Of a stretch of DNA of 39,816 nucleotides, positions 29,801 to 37,910 are shown piece after piece. The notes under the pieces are model-generated. The model saw only the letters and a program-made list of their open reading frames with translations, was not told the origin of the DNA and did not search any database. Numbering within the stretch: the stretch's first letter is position 1; every line of letters starts with the position of its first letter. Position numbers and translations under genes: made by a program. Location of the stretch: contig JBOZIK010000001.1 in the NCBI GenBank assembly GCA_051453625.1, forward strand, positions 208,932,607 through 208,972,422, written 5' to 3'. The DNA comes from Welwitschia mirabilis. Taxonomy: Eukaryota; Gnetophyta; Gnetopsida; Welwitschiales.

Positions 29801-31504
29801 TCATCATTAGTCAATATATAATTCTTCAGGTACTATGAGAGCAACACTAATAAGGCATATTACACTGATTTTCATCAACCCATACATTAGGATTATACTT
29901 CATCTATAAGCCACCAATTTAAATATATCATGAAGCATGCAAATAAGCAAGGTTGTGGCCAAAGAAAAAGATTTTAAAAAAAGATGAATATGCTCACATG
30001 AGACAAACCACTTTTCCGTGGTATCAGGGTTTTAGCCTCCCATAGATCCATACCCCATTGTAAAAGTGTGAAAGTGGAGCCATGCACTCTGCCTTTCACT
30101 GAATGATCAACTTGGTGTGTATCATGAATCCCCCATGATACTTGGCACCAGTGAAATGTGTTCTTGTCACAGATGAAGATAAACATTAACGCCTGAGAAG
30201 ATCCACCAAAACCACCAAGTGTACTCTAGAGTCTAGACAATGTAATTGATTTACCTAAAGGAAAAGAATTATTAAAACTAAAACATCAGTGAAAGTTAAA
30301 ACCACATCCTTGAATGCATGGTACAAATTCAATAAGATTTGCTGTAGTAACAATATTCTTTTTTTTTCAAAAAAACCATTAATTTATTTTTACCTGATGG
30401 AAAAGGTAAATATATATTCTATCTCCGGTTTCTGTGACTTTAACATTGATTTGTGAAACTAACAAAAATACAGGAACCATAAAGCAACAAAGAGGAAGCA
30501 AAATTATCATTACATATTACATATAGANNNNNNNNNNNNNNNNNNNNNNNNNNNNNNNNNNNNNNNNNNNNNNNNNNNNNNNNNNNNNNNNNNNNNNNNN
30601 NNNNNNNNNNNNNNNNNNNNNNNNNNNAGCAACAAAGAGGAAGCAAAATTATCATTACAAATTACATATAGAGAAACCTACCCCCACATTTCTTTCCTTT
30701 TTTTTCTTTTTTTGTGTTATCTAAAATTCACAGCTCAAAAATATCTGGAAACAACTAAGCTATCGCATTGCAAGCCATTCGATGGCTAGTTCAACTAGTA
30801 GCGGTCTCCTTATTAATTGGTTTTTACCACATAGTATACACAACCATTGATCTCAAGTTGCTTGATAACTAAGCAAACGCATTACAAGCCATTTGATAGG
30901 TAGTTCAACTAGGAGGAATCTGTGTATGAATTGGTTTTTACTACAGATGAGACATAACTATTGATCTCTGAGTTGCTACTGATGAGTAACCTGAAAAAAT
31001 ACGCAGATGTAACTGTACTGTGGGACTGGTTCTTGTAAACAAGAGAGCTATATAATGAAATTAGTATGAAAGAAGTGAATGCACATTCAAAAATTATATA
31101 TCACACAGAAAACAAATGCAGCAACTGATTCCTTTTCTTTTTCTATTTTTTTAAAACATTATATATAACACAAAAACAAAATGTAGCAACTGATTCCTTT
31201 TTTTTTCCTTTTCAGGATCTAATCATAGTGGAAAGCCAAAAAATGCTTGTTGATAAAGCTAAATTTGGAAATAATGAACGAATATTGGTGGAGGTCCTCT
31301 GAGAAGGTTACTACATACCGTTAACCCAAGAAGAACTGGTGTTGCATGGACATTATAAGAACTCTCAACTGCAACATGGGCGTTATAAATCTTAATTTTA
31401 GAAAGTGGCTGGTTGTCTTCAGGATGTGATGAAACAGAGAGCAATAACATTGACATAAGTAGTATTGAAGAGCGATCGAGCACGCATGATCTGGACATAT
31501 GCAT
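17721..31504 (-). CDS. purple acid phosphatase (PAP1/PAP27 type), 5' exons of a long-intron gene
   Basis: Four minus-strand coding exons (31319-31504, 18357-18448, 17948-17996, 17721-17843) join in frame with GT-AG introns and give about 150 residues. The order is a signal peptide (about residues 1-26), then PLSKIKIYNAHVAVESSYNV, SSDWIAVFSPANF, PLLCTAPIKFQYANYSNPEY, and FTLINQRADFAFALFTGGLS. This is the N-terminal beta-sandwich region of the large plant purple acid phosphatases of the PAP1/PAP27 group, which are secreted binuclear-metal phosphoesterases; some members are annotated as inactive. Metal-binding residues lie in later exons, not found here. Intron 1 is 12,870 bases and packed with mobile elements; introns 2 and 3 are 360 and 104 bases. 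The last donor (GTAAGC at 17720) has no matching downstream exon in the window, so the next intron exceeds 17.7 kb, or the gene is cut off. Substrate and activity cannot be inferred. Confidence 0.85.
17948..17996 (-). CDS. PAP exon 3 (CTAPIK motif)
   Basis: A 49-base exon reading EPEKDQTPLLCTAPIK. A nearby AG at 18001-18002 would give a frame that does not fit. The AG at 17997-17998 restores the reading from exon 2, so it is chosen. The donor is GTAATC. The Cys-containing C-[ST]-APIK segment just before the QYAN motif is characteristic of the family. Confidence 0.85.
18357..18448 (-). CDS. PAP exon 2 (DW-x-GVFSPA motif)
   Basis: A 92-base exon with acceptor TATGCAG and donor GTAAAA. It reads GENGDNVTVNFQSSSPTSSD and WIAVFSPANF, then two bases carried over. 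DWI-x-VFSPA-x-F is a hallmark of the N-terminal region of large plant purple acid phosphatases. It begins in phase 0, which matches the end of the exon at 31319. The two leftover bases (AA) join the T of the next exon to make Asn. Confidence 0.85.
18772..19261 (-). repeat. 3' LTR of the copia element
   Basis: It matches 20187-20661, including TTTGCTGTCATTT at the low end, TTTACATGGTA near 18829, the AAGCTTCAGCTCTCAACCTC block and the ACAATATAACA high end. Confidence 0.8.
19320..20020 (-). pseudogene. copia reverse transcriptase end and RNase H remnant
   Basis: In order on the minus strand: YTSAIGSLMYAMICTRLDTA (about 19945-19885) is the end of copia reverse transcriptase. VDANSAYCTDFRKSTTKFVF, then SLAALSTAKAEYIALVEEIK (about 19760-19590) is the RNase H start with the D and E catalytic positions. 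CDSQSAIHLAKNAACHARTK, then HIDVKYHFIKDIL (about 19530-19425) is the RNase H DS-x-SA and HIDV-x-YHF part. The segment is broken by stops and by a deletion between reverse transcriptase and RNase H. In the live element these domains copy the RNA genome and remove the template strand. Confidence 0.85.
20173..20184 (-). promoter_or_regulatory. copia primer binding site
   Basis: The minus strand reads AGTATCAGAGGC directly inside the 5' LTR, close to the plant initiator-Met primer site TGGTATCAGAGC. Confidence 0.6.
20187..20661 (-). repeat. 5' LTR of the copia element
   Basis: A direct repeat of 18772-19261 with many substitutions, so the insertion is old. The low end TTATTAACAAATGAC corresponds to TTTTTAAGAAATGAC in the other LTR. 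Confidence 0.8.
20662..22000. other. intronic stretch with no identifiable gene
   Basis: AT-rich intron sequence. A minus-strand frame at 20979-21236 is open but has no recognised motif. The rest shows neither coding character nor long repeats. Confidence 0.5.
22010..22325 (-). mobile_element. tRNA-derived SINE, family A
   Basis: The minus strand starts GGTGCATAGTGTAATTGGTT. TAGTGTAATTGG (22299-22310) is a perfect polymerase III A-box (TRGYNNARNNGG). GTTGGAATTC (22249-22258) is a one-mismatch B-box 40 bases later. A GC-richer, unique body continues to a purine run near 22035. Such short, internally promoted retroelements are copied with LINE enzymes. The 3' end and target duplication are not resolved. 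Confidence 0.6.
22326..24140. other. intronic stretch with no identifiable gene
   Basis: AT-rich intron sequence with only short random frames. A small imperfect duplication of GGGATGATAAATATGG-type sequence occurs near 23755-23800. Confidence 0.5.
24875..25044 (+). mobile_element. tRNA-derived SINE, family B, with poly-A tail
   Basis: TGCCACAATGG (24890-24900) resembles an A-box. GTTCCAAACC (24935-24944) resembles the B-box GTTCGAATCC and lies 34 bases later. The unit ends in an A-run at 25034-25043 followed by an A-rich tail. It interrupts the LTR copy exactly where copy 1 has an assembly gap. Confidence 0.6.
25068..25168 (-). repeat. 42-bp repeat built from 24+18-bp units, in the LTR
   Basis: GATATCAAGCCCAACCCTGA... 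starts at 25086 and again at 25128, exactly 42 bases apart. Each unit consists of a GATATCAAGCCC half (24 bases) and an AATACCAAGCCC half (18 bases). The core is shared with the leader array at 13412-13970. Confidence 0.8.
25286..26508. other. intronic stretch with no identifiable gene
   Basis: Purine-rich sequence. A plus-strand frame at 25958-26191 is open but carries no recognisable motif. It may be a decayed retroelement leader. Confidence 0.4.
26509..27171 (+). pseudogene. possible degenerate coding remnants, unknown family
   Basis: Two plus-strand stretches look mildly coding: 26509-26796 (KPLIEYRILDNVVSRLHGLA, AFKHLVDLVKEANSEGYHSD) and 26914-27171 (PKDDVLFNVNELIHAFLGKQ). They are separated by stops and a frame change. 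I recognise no family. Being inside the PAP intron, they most likely belong to an old mobile element. Confidence 0.25.
27172..28656. other. intronic stretch with no identifiable gene
   Basis: AT-rich intron sequence with chance frames. A small imperfect hairpin (CTCCCAC, loop, GTGGGGAG) occurs near 27895-27915. Nothing else stands out. Confidence 0.5.
28657..29077 (+). mobile_element. probable solo copia-type LTR
   Basis: The sequence begins TGTTAGGTAG and ends ATCAACA. It holds a TATA-like CCTATTTAAAGATAG (about 28747), then TTGTAATTTCGAAAGAGATA and a GCATTGCTTTCTTGTGGTTT segment leading to CTCCTCCTTGGGGATTTTCA and CGTAAATC. This TATA-to-TTTCTCC-GGGG-TTTTC-CACGTAA layout is characteristic of plant copia LTRs. 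No second copy and no pol sequence lie nearby. The flanking bases do not form a target duplication, so the ends are approximate. Confidence 0.5.
29078..30482. other. intronic stretch with no identifiable gene
   Basis: Mixed sequence with short frames on both strands. A TGGTATCAGGGTTTTAGCC at 30020 resembles an initiator-Met primer site on the plus strand, but no LTR could be matched beside it. Confidence 0.4.
30528..30627. other. assembly gap (100 N) with duplicated edges
   Basis: The 45 bases at 30483-30527 recur at 30628-30672 with one mismatch, immediately on the other side of the gap. This suggests overlapping contig ends, so the gap may contain nothing. Confidence 0.9.
30753..30975 (+). 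repeat. 114-bp tandem duplication with a tRNA-like A-box
   Basis: Two diverged copies start AACTAAGC at 30753 and 30867. Shared landmarks are GCATT-CAAGCCATT, GGCTAGTTCAACTAG (or GGTAGTTCAACTAG), AATTGGTTTTTAC and ATTGATCTC-AGTTGCT. TAGTTCAACTAG is a one-mismatch A-box, and GGTTTTTACC is a weak B-box candidate. The unit may be a dimeric SINE-like element. Confidence 0.6.
31093..31222. repeat. 65-bp tandem duplication
   Basis: TATATATCACACAGAAAACAAATGCAGCAACTGATTCC-like sequence (split here for length) occurs twice. The GCAACTGATTCC landmarks are at 31121 and 31186. Pyrimidine-rich tails follow each copy. It lies in intron 1 about 100 bases from the PAP donor site. Confidence 0.7.
31319..31504 (-). 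CDS. PAP exon with start codon and signal peptide
   Basis: The minus-strand ATG at 31504 begins MHMSRSCVLDRSSILLMSML, followed by LLSVSS and then HPEDNQPLSKIKIYNAHVAV. A second ATG lies two codons later. Residues 1-26 form a plausible secretory signal: an Arg-containing start, a hydrophobic core and small residues at the end. The exon ends phase 0 after VLLGLT at a GTATGT donor (31318). The PLSKI motif followed by a VLLGL segment is typical of the mature N-terminus of this phosphatase group. A T-rich tract and AG at 31532 suggest that the exon extends upstream as 5' untranslated sequence to 31531. Confidence 0.8.
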
Positions 31505-31531
31505 TTTCACTGAATCTTGAATGACTGTTCC

Positions 31532-31829
31532 CTGCTTGTAGAATAAAAACATCTGAATCAGCAAGAATAAAAAATCATTGCTCACCCATGAAGTGAAAAC
31601 ACTAAAAAATCGTTTCCCACCAGTCAGATCAAAACACCACTTCTCAGGCTCCATAAAGTCACGTGTGCATTATTCAACTTGCCCTGATTTAATAACGTTT
31701 ATGCAATACCAAAGTAAGATTACAATGAAACACATGAGAAAGAATTTCAACATCAGTAGGATTCTTGTTCTCTGTACACATCTGAACAGCCATCTGTTGT
31801 AAACATAACTAAACACAATAAGGACTCAC
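31532..31829 (-). other. candidate PAP 5' leader intron (298 bases)
   Basis: A strong donor CAAAC|GTGAGT at 31829 and an acceptor with a T-rich tract ending ACAAGCAG at 31532 lie on the gene's strand upstream of the start codon. Splicing them would give the phosphatase mRNA a two-exon start. This rests on splice signals only. Confidence 0.4.
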
Positions 31830-31976
31830 GTTTGAAAGCTGAGAGGGACAAATGTTCCTTTGTCACCCATCCATAGCCCTAATGACCAGTCCCCATAATA
31901 CCCTTGGGATACATAGGTAGTGTTCTGAGGCCCTCGTGCAGCAAAGCAAGTGAATTTGATGAATGAAAATGTGGCA
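31830..31976 (-). other. candidate upstream exon, open in one frame
   Basis: Between an acceptor-like CCAG (31977) and the GTGAGT donor (31829), 147 bases of minus strand are open in one frame and read ATFSFIKFTCFAARGPQNTT and YVSQGYYGDWSLGLWMGDKG, then TFVPLSFQ. Composition is coding-like. Spliced to 31531 the frame meets a stop within nine codons, so it would not extend the phosphatase. It may be a 5' non-coding exon or an exon of another gene. I do not recognise the peptide. Confidence 0.3.
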
Positions 31977-32329
31977 CTGGTCCGGCATTAACGTTATGCC
32001 AATAACTCAAGCAATGTCTCTTCAGAAAATCAGCAACGAGTAGCAATGATAACTGGCCCTTTCTGATCAGAGTGCACGCAACGCTGCAAATAAGGCTGGC
32101 ATATTGTGTACTTCATAGGGAGAAGTGGGTTGACATATCAAGATCATTATAAATCTATATATCTTTGTAACACGCACCAAAAGGGCCTCTTACCTGAATG
32201 CTATACTTGCTATTTGATTTAGCTTAAAATGTTGTTTTATCATAGATTTATTGCCTGAAGTTTTATGATGACAAGTAATGGTAAATTTTACCTAATATTG
32301 GATTAAAGTCATCCCCTTGTGAGATATGC

Positions 32330-32470
32330 ATTCCACAAGGATATTTTTTATTATATCATTTTTTGATTACTTAAGCCTCTCATGGTGCAAACCCGTAATT
32401 TGGTATTTTAGCATCTACCTCGTCTTGCTTTGAGCCAATTGAGCTAGATCTCTTAGATGCAGGGTCCTAG
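32330..32470 (-). mobile_element. tRNA-derived SINE-like unit, family C
   Basis: On the minus strand TAGCTCAATTGG (32435-32446) is a perfect polymerase III A-box, and GGGTTTGCACC (32384-32394) is a moderate B-box 40 bases later. The segment does not have tRNA arms that I can pair, so a SINE or tRNA relic is more likely than a tRNA gene. Boundaries are estimated. Confidence 0.45.
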
Positions 32471-33968
32471 TTTGCAAGTCCGGTGGGTCCCAAGATCCTG
32501 CATCTGGAATGAACTTGGATTTGGACTTGCTCAACTTTGATATAACATTCTTGGACCAAATACCAACAATTCCAACTCTTGTAGGGCCCCAAATAAGCAT
32601 TGATGGTACTTGTATAAGCTATAAACAAACAGTCTCAGAGTGATCTTCTAGCTCTGACAGGGTCAGGATCAATCTTTCTTAAGTGATGTACTGTGTACAA
32701 ACTGCAAATCATGCGTTAATGGGAACATCTCTTCAGAATTCAGACAAAGAATGACAGAGGGGCATCTTGCTGTTCAAATTTGAATTTACAAATATTTTAT
32801 GGTAAAAAAAATACTTATTTTATGAAAAAGTGTGGAATGAATAATGAAATGAGAACATATGTAACCTTCGAGAATTGCAGAGTCGTGTTTCGTAATGTAG
32901 CCATGTCAAGGCACATTGAAGATACCTCTTTCATAGTAAATCTTTGCTTGAAGTACTTGTTCCTAGTCCTCTTTTATTGCAAGGATGTTTAGACTAATGT
33001 GGTCACCTAAGATGATGGTTTTCCATATTAACTTACCTTTCTTGTATGACTTTAAGGTCATGTTTCATTCCCAAGGCACCTGTTATAAACATTAGCCATT
33101 TAGTTGCCTTAGCCTAGGTCAACTATAATATACCGCTTCTTATATAGAAGATTCTTCTTGCAAGATGCAAGTTCCCCAACCAAGATGAAGGTTGTGAGGA
33201 TGATTAGTGGGAGTAACTTAGTTGCCTAGGGTCTCTAGAAGACCCTGAACTGGTTCCAAAGGATGTAAGCCCAAAGATCAACGGTGTCCTCCATCCTACA
33301 TCACACCACACTGGCATAAACAGCCAAACCCATTTATTCGCTAAATACCCTAGCCAACGCCATCCTAGCTGTACAGACGGTGTTTCAGAAAGACTTGCAA
33401 AATGGATGGGTACACATCATATATCGCTAAGTCGGGTGGCCCCCTACAACAAATACGAAATGTATTTGGATGTCTCCTTAGGTTTCTAACAAATGAATGA
33501 TCAAATAATCCCCATTGTGTATTTTTCGGAACAGTCGAACCTTATTTATGAGCCTTCACCCAATAAGTCAGCTCTCACAGAAATGGATTTAAGTCATGTA
33601 AAGAACAACGTTGCTACTTAATAAACTTAACAAAAGTAACCAGTGTCGCAAACTGTGACCGCATTTAGCATTCCTAAAAACCTTCAGAACAAATCCTACT
33701 CTACACTATTAACACAAGAAAAGCAAAGTCTGAATATGTTTAAACACAGAACAACAATAAGGATTCCAATGCCACAGCTTTTTCATCTTAGCTAGAGTTG
33801 CTCTAAAATTCTTCAGTCAGCGATGCCGTATACGCAAAGTAATGATCAAAAATAAAATGACAAACAAAAAACAAAATGAAAAGATCCGTCTGGAGGATTA
33901 GTAAAGGAACGTTTGGTTACCTTCAAAGAGGTAGAAAGGACCTTTTTCCTAAGATAGACTAATCAAGA
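32471..33968. other. intergenic stretch between divergent genes
   Basis: Unique-looking sequence between the phosphatase gene (minus) and the plus-strand coding region at 33969. It should hold the promoters of both. No convincing TATA box or open frame could be singled out. Confidence 0.4.
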
Positions 33969-34391
33969 ATGGCACCCAAAGCAGCAACATATCTGCTTCA
34001 TTCCTTGCTAGAACGAGATATTCCGATAATAGAGCAAACACAAGATGTATATGGAGGCCTTGAGGGACGAATACCAGTGTCTGATTCTGGGCACGTTATA
34101 AACATGCCTATCTTTCTCGACCGGTCAGTCAAGAACACGCAGAGCGTACAGAGATATTGTATTCATAGAAAGCATCTTTGTATTGTCGATTCAGTCTCCC
34201 GACAGTGACTTGTTTGGAAAAAGTTGTCGTGGCATGGACCAGACCTAGGAATCTCCTGAACCCATTCTGGATATTCTTTTAAGCCAGAAAGAGCGTGAAA
34301 AGTATGGGAAAATGATGGAAGTCATGGAAGAGAAAGAGAGACGTCCTATAATGATTCCACTTCTGTGTTCCGCTTTTAAAAACTCAAATAA
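33969..34391 (+). pseudogene. conserved-looking coding region, unrecognised, with frameshift and stop
   Basis: An ATG in good plant context (AAGAATGGC) opens MAPKAATYLLHSLLERDIPI, then IEQTQDVYGGLEGRIPVSDS and GHVINMPIFLDRSVKN. The frame closes at 34206-34208. From about 34140 a neighbouring frame reads YRDIVFIESIFVLSIQSPDS and DLFGKSCRGMDQ, a stop, then ILDILLSQKEREKYGKMMEV and MEEKERRPIMIPLLCSAFKN to a stop at 34389-34391. GC is above the surroundings. One indel and one nonsense change would explain the pattern, so it is probably a gene or gene fragment that died recently, or a real gene with an unseen short intron. I do not recognise the protein. Confidence 0.45.
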
Positions 34392-34549
34392 TTGAAGTCA
34401 TCAGATGTTAAATCCTGTTTGACACATTCGCGTAAGAGAGCAACGAAGCCCAATGTCGTGGCAGGCTGTTACAGCTTAGGGAATTGGGCAATGAATTGCT
34501 TCAGGTTTTTCATAAAATGTTTCAAGGAGCATGGGTTTGCGTGTTTTCA

Positions 34550-34620
34550 CGTTCTAAGCTTTCCTTTTATATTGTGTGGCTTTCGTTGTTCGAAGCTTTC
34601 CTTTTATATTGTCATGGGCA
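34550..34620. repeat. 20-bp direct repeat
   Basis: AAGCTTTCCTTTTATATTGT occurs twice, about 41 bases apart, downstream of the unrecognised coding region. Confidence 0.7.
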
Positions 34621-34689
34621 TTGGGCTGCGAGTTTTTCACGTTCCGAGGATATATGGATAGCTTTTTGTTTGTAATCATAACTAGCCTT

Positions 34690-34943
34690 GGGCAGGATGA
34701 TAAACGACAGAAAAAAACTTAGAGTACAAAGATTTATTACAAAAGCTGTTTTCTCTCTTTTGTTTGATTATATATAAGGTGTTGGACCCCTAAAAAAGTA
34801 TATTATTAATTGAAGTCAAAGGTACAAGCTGTTGGGAATCTGAGTGAAATAGAGGAAAATCTTAATTCCATAATTACAACAAACTAATATTGTAAATGAC
34901 AAATGATGTGATAAATATGTGTGGGATTTTTTTTTGCTTAGAC
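34690..34943. other. stretch with no identifiable gene
   Basis: AT-rich intergenic sequence without coding character or repeats. Confidence 0.4.
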
Positions 34944-35599
34944 CTATAATTGAAATGTATCATTTTTAAGAATTTGATGCTTAATCCTTAATGGAAGATC
35001 ATTAGTCATGTTCTTTCTATTAAAAATTAACTTCACAACGAAGCTTCTAAGTAGAATAAAGAACAAGCAGGCAAAGACACCTCCAAACACAAAGTATGGC
35101 AGTAGAAAAATTAGGATGTGTGCCAAGAATGATATCATTAATGCTTGATTGTAAGTTCTTATAGATTCTAGAAATCCATTTCCAAGCATTTTGTGCAACT
35201 TTACATTAATACAAAATGTGTGAAAGAAATCTTTTGCACCACAGAGAGGACAATGTAAAGAAACAAATCCCATATGTTAAGAATAAATTTCAATGGGAAG
35301 ACCTTAATGAATTAGACACCTTAAAAGACTTAAATTTTTGCAAAAGTAGGAGCTTTCCAAATATGTCTTACTATTCACCTATAAAATTGTGGCGACACCT
35401 GCACCTTTCAAGACTTATGGAATTTGTGATGAATAGCATCAGTTTTGTTTATGATGTTATAAGAGCCTGTAGACTTAAAAGGAAAAACAGACCTACCATC
35501 CTTCCTACTAAAATGAAGAAATGTTTGATGAAAACTAATGTCTACCTTAAAAAAGTTATTAAGATCATCAATTAATTTTTCAAATATTGTTCTTCTCAT
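34944..35599 (-). pseudogene. possible degenerate protein with membrane segment, unrecognised
   Basis: Two minus-strand frames follow each other. 35599-35408 reads MRRTIFEKLIDDLNNFFKVD and FHQTFLHFSRKDGRSVFPFK. 35273-34944 reads MGFVSLHCPLCGAKDFFHTF, then a hydrophobic stretch ALMISFLAHILIFLLPYFVF that could span a membrane, then a basic tail. C-P-L-C-G looks like half of a zinc ribbon. The two frames could be parts of one protein separated by stops. The plus strand of the same interval is also open for 119 codons (35216-35575), so the coding strand is not certain. Confidence 0.25.
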
Positions 35600-36344
35600 T
35601 TCATTTAGTTCTTGAAGGAAAAAGCCTCATTTCATATAATCCATTTGATATGAAGTCATAAGCATAAAGATGTGGTAACCCTAATTTGGGCTAAGTAGTG
35701 CATAATCTTAGAGAATGAATAGTCCAAACACTTGCATGAAAAGGGGTGACCACAAATTAATTTATCAAGGCAAATCTTTTGAAACTATAATCACATGATA
35801 ATCTCAATAGCCAGTAAGTGCATACCCGCTTTTCCAAAATTGTTTTAAGCATGAGAGAACCTAAAATCAAAGTAGTTTGAGGAAAAAGAAAATAATAAAA
35901 AAGACTATTGGAAATTCAACTGTTATAGTTTTTGGGTTTTTCTTACTGATGACTTAGAAATGGATTTACATTTATGTTGTGTTCTTACCAAGTTAATGAG
36001 GAATATGTTAAAATGTTAGCAAATATTATGATATTATTATAATATATTATGAGTTATTATAAGCTAACTTTGTGATGTAGGTCAGTTAAGTGGAGCTATG
36101 CTACAAAAAGGGAAAGCGATTATAACAACTAGACAGGTGGCACAAAAGAAGGACTCATAAACTCTCTACCGCCGCACTTAAAAATAGGCATATTGGAGGA
36201 GGCAAAAGGATCTTTGAAGTCTTGGAAAAGAGCTGGAAAGCGCATCTCATGTGAAAAGATCATAGTGGAAGAACTATAAAGTGACTTCTTAAGCTCCAGT
36301 ACCTGTTGTAGAAACACAGAAGGAAGCTAATAACTGTATTTTCT
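35600..36344. other. stretch with no identifiable gene
   Basis: Very AT-rich sequence left of the plus-strand gypsy LTR. A 62-codon minus-strand frame at 36129-36317 has no recognised motif. Confidence 0.4.
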
Positions 36345-36834
36345 TGATAAGTAATACAAGTTGTGTTATTCTGAAAAGAATCTTATGTTGCTAAAGTGTG
36401 TAATTTGAAAAAGTTGCATGCTATTTTTTCTTACTTTTAATATTGATGTTAGTTATAGTTAATATTAAGATAGTGTACCAATTAGGAATAATTGGTGCAT
36501 GTAATCTGGCTACATTTTCTATGTTCTAGTTCTTTTATTTCTCGATATCCTCTAAATTGTTGTCTATAGGAGTTACCATTAGAACACCTTTTTGGCCAAG
36601 AATAGTCATTCTTGGCAATGTATGTATCCTAATCAAAAGTCTTTATTTAATTCAAAAGTAAAAAGAAAAGAAATCCCCATATAAAATTATTAATGATCAA
36701 AGGTTGTGTGTAGATGTGGTAATTTAGTTGTATGTTTTCCCAGCATTTTGTTAATATAATAGTTTCTTTTCAAGTATCTTGTTAAAAGTAGTTAATTGTT
36801 TTATAGTATTTTTAGTTAAATTATAGGCTTATCA
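36345..36834 (+). repeat. 5' LTR of the plus-strand gypsy element
   Basis: The 490-base segment starts TGATAAG and ends CTTATCA, a perfect 7-base terminal inverted repeat with TG...CA ends. The primer site follows three bases later. The partner LTR would lie beyond the window. Confidence 0.65.
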
Positions 36835-36837
36835 TTT

Positions 36838-36855
36838 TGGCACTAGAAGGGGGAC
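36838..36855 (+). promoter_or_regulatory. candidate primer binding site
   Basis: TGGCACTAGAAGGGGGAC lies three bases after the LTR. It is similar to TTGGTGCTAGAAGGAGG at the two minus-strand gypsy sites in this window. Confidence 0.6.
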
Positions 36856-37099
36856 ACTTCTAGCCTTTTGTCAGAAGTAATGAAGGCCTTTTTGAGAGAC
36901 AATCATGGATGATGAAGGGATGAAAAGGGACGATATGTCTAGAACCCTGAGAAATACAAATTAGATAATGCAGTCAATCATATAACAATAACTGAAATTG
37001 AATCCTATGACTTCATAAAAGATATGAAAACACTTAAAAGAGGTTAAATGGAGTTACAACATAAGATAATCCTATTGATACAAAACCAAACAAAGAAAG

Positions 37100-37905
37100 A
37101 AAAAGCACAAGAACCAAAAGGGTTATATTGGGATGAAGAAGAAGTAGTCGACTTACTCCTTTGTGTATTGACTATTATACATCTCATACACGTAACCCTA
37201 TAGATCTTGCAGTTTTGGAGACCTCTAATAAGATAAGAAATATAAATACTACTAATATCCCCACTTTTAAAGGTAGTAAAAATGAAGAACCTATGCTTCA
37301 TTTGAGTCTCTTTAATTCTTTTTGCAAGGCTAACTACTTAGAAATCAATTCAGATGTCTTGAGATATTTTTCTTTTTCCTTAAAGGAGATGCCTAGCTAT
37401 GGTTCCATAGATTCTAAACTATACATTTACAACCTAGAACTCTGTGAGGTTAACATTTTTTAACAAATATCAACCTATACAAGTAATTGAAGATCTAAGA
37501 GATCAAATTTTAAATGTTAAACAAAAAGAACATGACAAATTTGATGAATTCATGGATAGATATTAGATTTTATTAGCAAGATGTCCAAACCATGGGATAA
37601 GTCTTAGAGAATGAATGAGAGCCTTATTAAGAGATCTACAGAGTGAATCTTTAGAGAAGCTAGATATTCTTCATGGAGGTAACATCAGGAATGGTAGCAC
37701 CCAAGAAACTAAAACCAATATAGACAAATTATATACAATGAGTCAAAGATGATCTCAAAATGAAGAAAAAGGAAAGAGAAAGGTTAAGGAAGTTATGATA
37801 AAAAAAGAAATAGAGGCTAACATGCAAGTATATTAGAAGAAACTAACAGAAGGATAGAAGCTCTAACAGTTAAAATTAATAAATTAATATAAAAAGAAGA
37901 AGTAG
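37100..37905 (+). pseudogene. gypsy gag remnant
   Basis: NIPTFKGSKNEEPMLHLSLF, then FCKANYLEINSDVLRYFSFS and LKEMPSYGS (37161-37463) fit the start of a retrotransposon gag domain, a folded region that packs element RNA. After a frame change IEDLRDQILNVKQKEHDKFD and EFMDRY-stop-ILLARCPNHG continue the domain. The downstream part is Lys/Glu-rich and has several stops. The zinc knuckle follows directly. Confidence 0.6.
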
Positions 37906-37910
37906 AAACA

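Larger units (their letters stand above)
18449..31318 (-). other. PAP intron 1 (12,870 bases)
   Basis: The intron runs from the GTATGT donor at 31318 to the GCAG acceptor at 18449-18450. It contains a deleted copia element, SINE-like units, two probable solo LTRs and at least two local tandem duplications. Introns of this size filled with old retroelements are typical of gymnosperm genes. Confidence 0.7.

Noticed and set aside
30020-30038. Primer-site-like TGGTATCAGGG marking another plus-strand LTR element
   Set aside because: No LTR end, second LTR or gag-pol sequence could be matched beside it, so it is only noted in the stretch description.
32384-32446. Functional tRNA gene
   Set aside because: Polymerase III boxes are present, but I could not pair acceptor, anticodon and T arms, so a SINE or relic fits better.
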